From Acidobacteriota bacterium (lineage in GTDB: Bacteria; Acidobacteriota; Terriglobia; Bryobacterales; Bryobacteraceae), in the NCBI GenBank assembly GCA_947505565.1, contig CANNLB010000086.1:1-7814 (forward strand): DNA of 7,814 nucleotides. Reading direction: 5' to 3'. Position numbers and translations under genes: made by a program. Below, piece after piece: positions 1 to 6,792 of the stretch; positions within the stretch are counted from its first letter, which is position 1, and each line of letters begins with the position of its first letter. The notes under the pieces were generated by a model, which ran no database searches, was not told the origin of the DNA, and was given only the letters and a program-made list of their open reading frames with translations.

Positions 1-159
1 GTACAGGTCGACATCCACGTTCGAAGTCTGGGACTCCAACCGGATCTCCAACCGCGTCGCGCCCGTTGGTACGTCGATGCGATAGGCGTTGCCGCCGCCG
101 AGCAGGGTGCCCGCCGTCGTCGGTTCAAGCGTAATCGCCCGTGCCGTTCCCGACGTTAA
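1..159 (-). repeat. Intragenic repeat, copy 2 (PPC domain 3, partial)
   Basis: This encodes protease residues 713-765. It matches bases 397-555 (residues 581-633) without gaps at 46 of 53 residues and about 80% of bases by hand count. The repeat period is 132 codons (396 bp). The copy is truncated by the window edge, so the number of repeats in the whole gene is unknown. Confidence 0.85.
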
Positions 160-2295
160 AACCACCGGGCCAGACGCGGGAGGCGGGGCCGTACCACCGG
201 TCACCGTAGCCGTGAGTCGCGTCAAAATTCGAGTATTCGCCGTAAACACTCCGAGATGAATGAAGTACGTTCCCGCGCGTAGCGCCGGGGTCGTCGAGGG
301 GGTAATCGTGATCACTTCATTCGCCGCGTCGCCTTCCGATCGATGGTCCGCCAAAACGGCCCGATCGGCGACCACCGACTCCTGTCCGAATCGCGAATAG
401 AGGTCGACGTCAACGTTCCGCGTTTCGGTCTCCAACCGGATCTCCAGCCGCGTCGCTCCCTGGGGCACGTCGATGCGATAGGCGTTGCTACCGGTCAGCA
501 ACGTTCCCGCCGTGGTCGGCTCCAGAGTAATCGCCCGCGCCACACCCGACGTTAAAGCTACCGCGTTTGACGTCGTCGGGGGCGGAGTTGTCGTTCCTCC
601 TCCTCCCGTCACGATCGCGGTCAACGTTCCTCTGGCCTCGACTCCGGTCGTAAACAGAGCCATGGCGATGAAGTAGGTTCCCGCTCGCAGCGCCGGAGAG
701 GACGTAGGGGTAATCACAATCGTCTCATCGCCGCTGTCGGTCGCCGCTGAGAAGTCCGAGGTTACCCGACCTTCCGCCAACACCGGAGCGCTTCCGGCCC
801 GGGCGAACAGGTCGATGTCGACGTTCGGCGTGCTCGTCCGCAGCTGAATCTCGAGTCGGGTCGCGCCCTGCGGCACGTCCACCCGATAGCTGCCCGGCAG
901 CAGCGAAGCGCCCGCCACCGGTCCCACCGTGACGTTAGCTGCCACGTTACTCGTCAGCAGCGTTCCGGTTGTTCCGCCCCCGGTCGGAGGCGGCGTCGGC
1001 GTCGGGCCGGTTGTCCGTTCTTCGAGAAATCCTTGCAAGGTCGGGTATGCCGTGGAAAACCTTCCGTAAAAATCGTAGGCCGGGGTAAGGTCACATTCCG
1101 TTTTCCCGGCTGGCGGTTTCGGCCCGCCCGACAACATGCCCACAATCAAGCCTTCGTTTGTGAAAATCGGCGAACCGGACGAGCCGCCCTCGGTCACGCC
1201 CGTTCGCCAAACAATCGTGTGGAACTTCGGTTCCGGCCGACCCCGTGTTGGAATCGGCTCCGCTCGGTTTCCGAACGAAATCCGCTTGTAGTCGCCGGTG
1301 GGATGGTGTATCCCGGTCACCGCTGTGCCCATCGGCAGCTCCTCCGGCATCCAACCGGCAAACGTGACGCCGTTCGGGAGCGTCCCCGTCAACCGGAGGA
1401 GCGTAAAGTCGCCTTGCTCCATCGAACCGCCCGCCAGATAGGTCGCCCCGGACGTCGTCGGTACATCCCGCAGACTCCGCGGCGCCCCATTGCAAACGCT
1501 GGACTGATAGAACCAGAACGCCTGCACCGAACGCGCTTCGGTGTCGTTGCTGATGCAGTGATCGGCCGTCAAAAAGTAGGGAATTCCGCTGTTGTTTCTC
1601 GTGTTGACGAGCGCACCCGAGCAAAGGGCCCCGCCGCCGTTGGTTTCGAACAGGTACCGGGCCACGCCCCGCGCCTTCTCCGCCCATTCCGGGTAGCAGG
1701 TCACGTCCAGGTTGCAACTCAGTGCGGCTGCCCGAGTAGCACCAGCGGTCCCGACATTCGCCGAGATATGGCTGAATCGGCCCAGTTGGAACGGCAGCAT
1801 CCGCGGAGCACCCGCCGCCACCTCAAACTCCAACACCACCGATTCGCCTTCCACGAGCCCCGACCAGGTATTCTCGCCGCCTTCGTACGGACCAACCGGC
1901 TGCGTAGGGTTCGTTTCGTCGCCCGGATACAACCAAACTCGTCCCACCCCGGCCGCAAAGTTAACAAACTCGAGCCGGAGGCCGGTAGCGCCCGGCGATC
2001 GCAGCGCCGCCTGAAACACCGCCCGTCCGTCCGGTAACTCGCTCCACTTCCCGCGACCCAAAAACTCATCGCCGCCCAAGCGATGGACCCCGGCCCGCAT
2101 CACCCCGGGCTTCAGCATTTTTGGGGCGCGTTCGGCCTCCGAGATGGGGCCCAGCCAGAATTCCGTCGGCCGACCGACCCGCGCCAGCGGCCGGTTCACC
2201 GGCGCGCGATCCACCGTTTTCAGTGTGAATGGCGGCACGGGGGCCGCCCACAGGGCGCTCGCGCTCACAAACAAAAGGGTGAATCGAAGGAACAT
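1..2295 (-). CDS. Secreted lysyl-endopeptidase-like serine protease with tandem PPC domains (C-terminus beyond window)
   Basis: An exported trypsin-fold endopeptidase, read from ATG at 2295 as 765 open codons to base 1 with no stop. Residues 1-18 look like a signal peptide (hydrophobic core, ALWA-A type cleavage). Residues 19-188 are a probable propeptide. The catalytic domain spans about 189-428: His246 in TADHC, Asp296 in QGDFTLL and Ser373 in GGSSGSP. Six cysteines (194, 200, 225, 247, 268, 401) are spaced almost as in Achromobacter protease I, so disulfides 194-401, 200-268 and 225-247 are expected. Asp408 in YDFYGRF is a candidate P1-pocket acid for basic substrates (tentative). Pro/Thr/Gly-rich linkers (429-445, 565-575, 701-710) separate pre-peptidase C-terminal (PPC) domains at about 447-563, 576-699 and 711 onward, the last cut by the window. 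The start is supported by GAGG 6 nt upstream. It is probably co-transcribed with the kinase 28 bp upstream. Family and triad are clear; exact substrate specificity is not. Confidence 0.93.
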   Translation of the reverse strand, partial: MFLRFTLLFVSASALWAAPVPPFTLKTVDRAPVNRPLARVGRPTEFWLGPISEAERAPKMLKPGVMRAGVHRLGGDEFLGRGKWSELPDGRAVFQAALRSPGATGLRLEFVNFAAGVGRVWLYPGDETNPTQPVGPYEGGENTWSGLVEGESVVLEFEVAAGAPRMLPFQLGRFSHISANVGTAGATRAAALSCNLDVTCYPEWAEKARGVARYLFETNGGGALCSGALVNTRNNSGIPYFLTADHCISNDTEARSVQAFWFYQSSVCNGAPRSLRDVPTTSGATYLAGGSMEQGDFTLLRLTGTLPNGVTFAGWMPEELPMGTAVTGIHHPTGDYKRISFGNRAEPIPTRGRPEPKFHTIVWRTGVTEGGSSGSPIFTNEGLIVGMLSGGPKPPAGKTECDLTPAYDFYGRFSTAYPTLQGFLEERTTGPTPTPPPTGGGTTGTLLTSNVAANVTVGPVAGASLLPGSYRVDVPQGATRLEIQLRTSTPNVDIDLFARAGSAPVLAEGRVTSDFSAATDSGDETIVITPTSSPALRAGTYFIAMALFTTGVEARGTLTAIVTGGGGTTTPPPTTSNAVALTSGVARAITLEPTTAGTLLTGSNAYRIDVPQGATRLEIRLETETRNVDVDLYSRFGQESVVADRAVLADHRSEGDAANEVITITPSTTPALRAGTYFIHLGVFTANTRILTRLTATVTGGTAPPPASGPVVLTSGTARAITLEPTTAGTLLGGGNAYRIDVPTGATRLEIRLESQTSNVDVDLY
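397..555 (-). repeat. Intragenic repeat, copy 1 (within PPC domain 2)
   Basis: This encodes protease residues 581-633, including AITLEPTTAGTLL and ATRLEIRLE, and is the better-conserved partner of bases 1-159. The first PPC domain (about residues 447-563, bases 607-957) shares DVPQGATRLEI and ALRAGTYFI but is clearly more diverged. The duplication that made domains 2 and 3 is therefore the more recent one. Confidence 0.85.
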
Positions 2296-2301
2296 AGTTA
2301 G

Positions 2302-2307
2302 CCTCAC
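2302..2307 (-). promoter_or_regulatory. Ribosome binding site of the protease gene
   Basis: GTGAGG lies 6 nt before the ATG at 2295, inside the 28-bp gap after the kinase stop codon. It fixes the protease start and gives the second gene of the operon its own initiation site. There is no room in the gap for a promoter plus leader, which favours co-transcription with the kinase. Confidence 0.6.
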
Positions 2308-2323
2308 GAGAACAAACGTGGAA

Positions 2324-4885
2324 TCAGCGAGCAACATCGTCGGGGAATTCAATCAAATTTCGGGCTCCCAACGAGCGCCAGAATGCCAAGACGCTGATCG
2401 ACAGGATCAGAAAAAATGTTGCGAATGCTGTTGGAGCGTACCAGACGTTCCAGTCCAGCCCCAAGACCAAGGAATTGGAACAGTTGAAGAAAAACATCGC
2501 CGCAATAATCGCAATCAACCCCAACCGCAGCATCAGGAAGCTCAGCGCGGAAAACAGAACCACGTAGGTGGCATATGTTGTGGCCCACTCCGACGGTTGG
2601 CTGGTTCCACTCGCCTGCCCCGCAAAAATCAGGGCCATCACCAGCGCCGCGATCCAATCCCGGCGCAGCAGGGTTCGGAGTCCGCTCATCACCAGGAAGA
2701 GCAGCAGTCCCGCTTGTAAGCTGCCAACCAGCAAATCGCAGATTTTGCCAAACCACTGCCTCGTCCCCAATAGTTCGGCGTCCCAGCCTCCGATTCCTGG
2801 TCCCTGGATTCCCAGGCGGAGGTTTTCGTATGCCAGTACTGCCATCATGAGCAGCAGTCCTGCCGCCCCCCCGATGAGCACATGGCTCCAGACCAGCGCG
2901 TCTTTCCACTGCCCGGCCAGCAATCGGTTCCAGGTCACAATCGATTGCGGCCAGCGCGCCCGCAGCGAAGGCTCAATCGCCAGATAGACCAGCCAGAGGA
3001 TAGCGCCAAAAAACAGGCCCTGCGCCAAAATGTCGAAGATCATCGAGACAAAGCTCGTCGTCGGGACGAAATGCGCGTTACTCAGCCAGGTCAACACCAC
3101 CAAGAGCCCGGCTAAGATCGCTATCCGCAGAGCGCCCCTCCGGTCGATCCTTCCCGACTTCCAGTTCCGCCGCGAAAGGAGCAGCACGAAGAAAGTGCCT
3201 ATGGCAAGTCCCACCAGCGAAATGGTCCGCTGCAGGGGGCTGGCCAACTCCCCAGTTCCGTCCTTCATCCAAGGCCACCGGATTTTTACCTCGGTCACCT
3301 GCCCCTTCCACGAACCGATCTGGACGACCAACACTGTATCTGGGATGCCGGGGTGGGATCCGCGCCAGGCTTGGAACTGCTCAGCTGGAACAGTTGGGCT
3401 ATCCAGCGGCGGAACCGGCGCAAACTTGCTGTAGTCGAGTTCAGCCGCACGGAAGATCTCCTCGGTCGCCAGCGCCGGCCCTGTCGGAGCGGCAGCATAC
3501 GGTACTCCGCGGAACCCTCGCAACCGGCCTTGGCTATCCGTTTCGATTTGCACCATTCCGGGTGCGATCGGAGCTGGGTTCGTTTCGGTTACTGTTCCTC
3601 GCGGCATCGCCGCAAGCGGGACTAGCGCTTCTCGATATTGCACCAGTCCCGGCCCTTCAGCCGCCAGCCAACGGTCCCAAGCCCTTTCGGGAAGAGTTTG
3701 CAGGTGCCGCAACAGCAAGGGCCGTTCGAATAGCCGGACCGCCGTGTCGGCTGGCTTCTGGTTGTATCCGAAACGCACGGCCATCTCTCTCGCTTTCTGC
3801 TTCAGTACATCGGGTGGGAATTCGGTGGGGGCTCGGTGGATCGCGTGCTGCTGTTGCCGAACCCAGGGCAAGGCGATGAGGCACAGCAGGATGGCCGCTA
3901 GACAGGGGATGGAATACTTGAGGGCTAACCCCTCGGTGGCCCCAGCGGCGGCGACCATTTCGGGCGATGGCGTTTCCCCCGCGGCCAGGGCGGCGGCTAG
4001 CGGATCGCCGCCGGGTAGCGCCGCTGCCACCGCCAAGGCGGAGCCCGGGCGTCGCGCTGGATTCGGGTCGAGACAGCGCAACAGCGCCCTCTCCACCGCC
4101 GGGTCGACGTCCGCCACCAGCGAACTGACGCTGCTCGGTCGGGCCGACTCCTGTAGGGCGATCAACTCCTGAACGGTTCCGGCCTTGTACGGCCGCACGC
4201 CACTGAACAACTCATACAACACCAGCCCGAGAGCGTAGATATCGCTCTTGGCCGTTACCTCGGTGCCCTTCAACTGCTCCGGCGACATGTAGGCCGGAGT
4301 GCCGTTCCGCGCCTCGGGGCCGGAAAGTTGATCGGCAATCGCCGCTAATCCAAAGTCCAGAATCATCACTTCGCCCTTTTTGTTGAGCATGATGTTCTGC
4401 GGCTTCAGATCGCGATGGATGACTCCTTTGTCGTGCGCCGCTTGCAGGCCGGCACAGATCTTGCGGGCAATTTCGGTAGCTTTGGCCGCTGGTAAGCGGC
4501 CGATCCTGCGGAGCAGGGTCGACAGGTCCTCGCCGTCGACGTACTCCATCGAAAGGAAGGGAATCCCGTCGACTTCCCCGATGTCGTACACGCGGCATAC
4601 ATTCGGATGCGAGACTTGGCGGGCCACTCGGACTTCGCCTTGGAACCGTTCGAGCAGGCGATCGTTCTTGGCGGCGGCCTCGCGCAGGAACTTCAGGGCG
4701 ACGGACTGTCCCAGCGCTAGATCGGTCGCTCGATAGACCTCTCCCATCCCGCCTTCGCCGAGAATGCCGATGATGCGGTAGCGGCCGCCGAGTAGAGTCC
4801 CCGAGACGAACCGCCCTTCTTCGGAGGTGCCGCGCCGGACGATTGAGTCGGTTTGGGTCGTCGTTACATCGCGCAGCGGGTCCAT
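2324..4885 (-). CDS. Membrane-bound Hanks-type Ser/Thr protein kinase with extracytoplasmic and polytopic C-terminal regions
   Basis: An 853-residue signalling kinase. The cytoplasmic kinase domain (about 36-290) is complete: glycine loop GEGGMGEV (43-50), Lys65 in VALK, helix-C Glu84, HRDLKPQN (157-164, catalytic Asp159), DFG (177-179), SPEQ (201-204), Asp215 and Arg279. It should be active and, being an RD kinase, probably activated by phosphorylation around Thr196. TM1 is about 323-341. An extracytoplasmic region of about 210 residues follows (342-552), including PGMVQIETDSQGRL and EIFRAAELDYSKF. Roughly nine more membrane segments lie near 553-570, 587-602, 612-636, 667-686, 717-735, 744-759, 772-786, 788-801 and 818-836, with Arg/Lys-rich loops on the predicted inner side. 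From memory, similar sensor and membrane parts recur in acidobacterial kinases, without a defined ligand. No Shine-Dalgarno precedes the ATG; the start is kept because it leaves a normal juxta-kinase leader. The protease gene follows 28 bp downstream. Confidence 0.95.
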   Translation of the reverse strand: MDPLRDVTTTQTDSIVRRGTSEEGRFVSGTLLGGRYRIIGILGEGGMGEVYRATDLALGQSVALKFLREAAAKNDRLLERFQGEVRVARQVSHPNVCRVYDIGEVDGIPFLSMEYVDGEDLSTLLRRIGRLPAAKATEIARKICAGLQAAHDKGVIHRDLKPQNIMLNKKGEVMILDFGLAAIADQLSGPEARNGTPAYMSPEQLKGTEVTAKSDIYALGLVLYELFSGVRPYKAGTVQELIALQESARPSSVSSLVADVDPAVERALLRCLDPNPARRPGSALAVAAALPGGDPLAAALAAGETPSPEMVAAAGATEGLALKYSIPCLAAILLCLIALPWVRQQQHAIHRAPTEFPPDVLKQKAREMAVRFGYNQKPADTAVRLFERPLLLRHLQTLPERAWDRWLAAEGPGLVQYREALVPLAAMPRGTVTETNPAPIAPGMVQIETDSQGRLRGFRGVPYAAAPTGPALATEEIFRAAELDYSKFAPVPPLDSPTVPAEQFQAWRGSHPGIPDTVLVVQIGSWKGQVTEVKIRWPWMKDGTGELASPLQRTISLVGLAIGTFFVLLLSRRNWKSGRIDRRGALRIAILAGLLVVLTWLSNAHFVPTTSFVSMIFDILAQGLFFGAILWLVYLAIEPSLRARWPQSIVTWNRLLAGQWKDALVWSHVLIGGAAGLLLMMAVLAYENLRLGIQGPGIGGWDAELLGTRQWFGKICDLLVGSLQAGLLLFLVMSGLRTLLRRDWIAALVMALIFAGQASGTSQPSEWATTYATYVVLFSALSFLMLRLGLIAIIAAMFFFNCSNSLVLGLDWNVWYAPTAFATFFLILSISVLAFWRSLGARNLIEFPDDVAR

Positions 4886-4893
4886 CTAGACTA

Positions 4894-4923
4894 ATAATAC
4901 TGCGAATGCTTCTCTTTTCTCAG
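4894..4923 (-). promoter_or_regulatory. Candidate sigma70-like promoter for the kinase-protease operon
   Basis: On the minus strand CTGAGA (4918-4923, 4 of 6 against TTGACA) is followed after 18 bp by TATTAT (4894-4899, 5 of 6 against TATAAT). Transcription would begin around 4886-4888, essentially at the kinase ATG (4885). That would make the mRNA nearly leaderless and fits the missing Shine-Dalgarno. The -35 element falls inside the start of the plus-strand ImmA-like remnant. The match is by eye only. Confidence 0.3.
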
Positions 4924-5432
4924 TACGGTGAGCGGGTGCAGGCACGGGTTACTTCCTTCTATGGGATAGGGGTGGTGACGCGGGATATTCAGGACCCGTT
5001 GACAGGGGACTTGAGCGGCGCGGAGATTCATCTCGACCACCTCCTCGGCGCCGAGGAGCGGTTGTTTTTGTTGGGCCATTTGTTCGGCCATACGGTGCAG
5101 TGGAACGTCCATCCGGGCGCGTTTGAAATTGGTCGGCTCCGAGAGTCGCCCGTGGTGGATGCGGACCTGCCAGTGATTATTGCTTATGAGGGGCAGGGCG
5201 GGGCCTATGCGCTGCAGCTTTTTTGTGACGTGGGGATCACCGACGCCGATCAGTGATTTTCCGACTATACGGCCTGCGATATGGCGCATTTTGACTTTCT
5301 ACTATCGAACCGGCGAACAGCGGCCGTTCTTAAGCTTTCGGAAGTCGGGCCCGGACTTGGATTGATCCGCTCCCGATTCCGCCGTTCACCCCGGTGGCCC
5401 GGATCTTGCGCCGCGATGGGGTGGTGATTTAA
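4906..5432 (+). pseudogene. Broken ImmA/IrrE-like putative metallopeptidase gene (one nonsense, two frameshifts)
   Basis: From ATG 4906 the frame runs 116 residues to TGA at 5254-5256. Reading through, the same frame continues as FSDYTACDMAHFD. Skipping one base near 5296 gives FYYRTGEQRPFLSFRKSG in the next frame, up to TGA 5363-5365. Skipping one base near 5363 gives DPLPIPPFTPVARILRRDG and ends at TAA 5430-5432. The restored protein would be about 174 residues. I recognise this C-terminal order (DQW-x-ADF-like, FYRTGE, PLPIPPFTP, DGVVI end) from memory of intact ImmA/IrrE-like proteins, where the TGA position is Trp. The zincin-like motif is HLFGH (58-62), lacking the usual Glu of HExxH. 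No Shine-Dalgarno is visible, and an earlier in-frame ATG at 4843 would overlap the kinase, so 4906 is a tentative start. The 116-residue product might still be made. Sequencing error is an alternative for the indels. Confidence 0.7.
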
Positions 5433-6787
5433 GCCAGCAGGTCGCGCTTCACTTCGCCGTGGACGTCCGTGAGCCGGAAGTTACGGCCCTGGAATTTGTA
5501 GGTCAGCTTCAGGTGGTCCAAGCCGAGTTGGTTGAGAATCGTTGCGTGCAGGTCGTGGACGTGAACCTTGTCCTTGGCCACGTTGAAGCCGAGTTCGTCG
5601 CTTTCGCCATAGGTGAAGCCGCGCTTGAAGCCGCCGCCGGCCATCCACATCGTGAAGGCGTTGGGATGGTGGTCGCGTCCATCGTTGCCGCCCTGGACCA
5701 TTGGGGTTCGGCCGAACTCGCCGCCCCAGATGACGAGCGTATCGTCGAGCATCCCGCGCTGCTTGAGATCCTGAATCAGTGCCGCGCAGGCCTGGTCTGT
5801 GTCCTTGCAGTTCTGCTTGATGTCCTTAACCAGGCTGCCGTGCTGGTCCCAGGCCTCGTGGAAGATCTGGACGAAGCGGACGCCCTTCTCGCTCAATCGC
5901 CGGGCCAGCAGCACGGTGTTGGCAAAGCTGGGCTTGGCCGGGTCGGCCCCGTACATGTCGAGGATATGCTTCGGTTCCTGGGTCAGGTCCATGACGCCCG
6001 GGGCGCTCATTTGCATCCGGTAGGCCATTTCGTAGCTGGAGATGCGGGTGGCAATCTCGGGGTCGCCGGTCGAGTCGAGTCGCATCTGATTCAACCGCTT
6101 GATGGATTCGAGCGAATCCTGCTGGAGTTCGCTGTCGACGCCGGCCGGGTTTGAGAGATAGAGTACCGGGTCACCGGTGGAGCGGAACTGGACGCCTTGG
6201 TGACTCGTCGGCAGGAAGCCGGAGCCCCAGCAGGAGTTACCGCCGCTGGGCCCTTTTTTGCCGGTGGAGAAGACGACGAAGGCCGGCAGGTCCTTCGACT
6301 CGCTGCCGAGGCCATAGGTGACCCAGGAGCCCATGCTGGGTCGGCCGAAGATCATGCCGCCGGTGTTCATGAGGAGCTGGCCGGGGGCGTGGTTGAACGC
6401 GTCGGTCGACATGCTCTTGACGATGGTGATGTCGTCGACGACTTTGCTTAGATGGGGGAGCAGTTCGCTGAGTTCGGCCCCGCTCTGCCCGTATTTGGCG
6501 AAGGGGAACTTAGGGCCGAGGAGCTTGGAGTTCGGATTGATGAATGCCGCCCGGTAGCCCTTCAGCAGTTCGGCGGGCGGCAGTTGGCCGTCGAACTTGG
6601 CGAGCTGGGGTTTGTTATCGAACATCTCTAGGTGGCTCGGGGCTCCGGCCATGAACAGGAAGATGACCCGTTTGGCCTTGGGCGCGAAGTGGGGCTGCTG
6701 ACTATTGGCGGCGGCGAGAGCGTTCATCGCCATGGCACCGAGGCCGACCCCGCATTGTTCGAAAAACCAACGTCTGTTGTGGCTCAT
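5429..6787 (-). CDS. DUF1501 family exported protein (sulfatase/alkaline-phosphatase fold)
   Basis: A 452-residue exported protein. The N-terminus has a Tat-like signal: Arg5-Arg6 in NRRWFFEQ, a Gly/Ala/Met-rich hydrophobic stretch (13-27), and cleavage near residues 25-29. DUF1501 features follow: KRVIFLFMAGAPSHLEMFD (39-57), a central region with FNHAPGQLLMNTGG (131-144), then VIWGGEFGRTP (352-362), GRDHHP (370-375) and VHVHDLHATILNQLG (408-422). The Asp/His/Glu residues in these last blocks (Glu357, Asp372, His373, His374, His411, Asp412, His414) resemble the metal-binding positions of the alkaline-phosphatase superfamily, but no substrate has been established for the family. I chose the ATG at 6787 over one at 6850 because it has AAGGAG 8 nt upstream and starts at the signal sequence. 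It follows the DUF1553 gene by 5 bp. The stop TAA (5429-5431) overlaps the stop of the convergent ImmA-like remnant. Length is normal for the family. Confidence 0.95.
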   Translation of the reverse strand: MSHNRRWFFEQCGVGLGAMAMNALAAANSQQPHFAPKAKRVIFLFMAGAPSHLEMFDNKPQLAKFDGQLPPAELLKGYRAAFINPNSKLLGPKFPFAKYGQSGAELSELLPHLSKVVDDITIVKSMSTDAFNHAPGQLLMNTGGMIFGRPSMGSWVTYGLGSESKDLPAFVVFSTGKKGPSGGNSCWGSGFLPTSHQGVQFRSTGDPVLYLSNPAGVDSELQQDSLESIKRLNQMRLDSTGDPEIATRISSYEMAYRMQMSAPGVMDLTQEPKHILDMYGADPAKPSFANTVLLARRLSEKGVRFVQIFHEAWDQHGSLVKDIKQNCKDTDQACAALIQDLKQRGMLDDTLVIWGGEFGRTPMVQGGNDGRDHHPNAFTMWMAGGGFKRGFTYGESDELGFNVAKDKVHVHDLHATILNQLGLDHLKLTYKFQGRNFRLTDVHGEVKRDLLA

Positions 6788-6792
6788 GGTCG

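Noticed and set aside
343..676. Short plus-strand open frames over the PPC repeats
   Set aside because: They are antisense to the repeated PPC-coding DNA and resemble each other only because of that repeat.
1033..2037. Long plus-strand open frame of 334 codons
   Set aside because: It lies antisense to the protease catalytic region, is rich in Arg/Pro/His with no recognisable motif, and arises from high-GC codon use of the real gene on the minus strand.
5251..5262. TGA at 5254 as a recoded (selenocysteine or readthrough) codon
   Set aside because: The family residue here is Trp, not Cys. I see no obvious hairpin after the codon, and two further frameshifts downstream make simple gene decay or sequence error more likely.
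4891..5289. Minus-strand open frame of 132 codons directly upstream of the kinase
   Set aside because: It is the complement of the ImmA-like remnant, whose plus-strand translation carries the recognisable family signature. The minus-strand protein has none.
5370..5428. Possible terminator hairpin in the GC-rich stretch before the convergent stop codons
   Set aside because: I could not find a convincing stem followed by a T-run, and the stretch is explained as the coding end of the ImmA-like remnant.
5459..6154. Plus-strand open frame of 231 codons
   Set aside because: Antisense shadow of DUF1501; low-complexity Val/Ala/Leu-rich composition and no ribosome binding site or family match.
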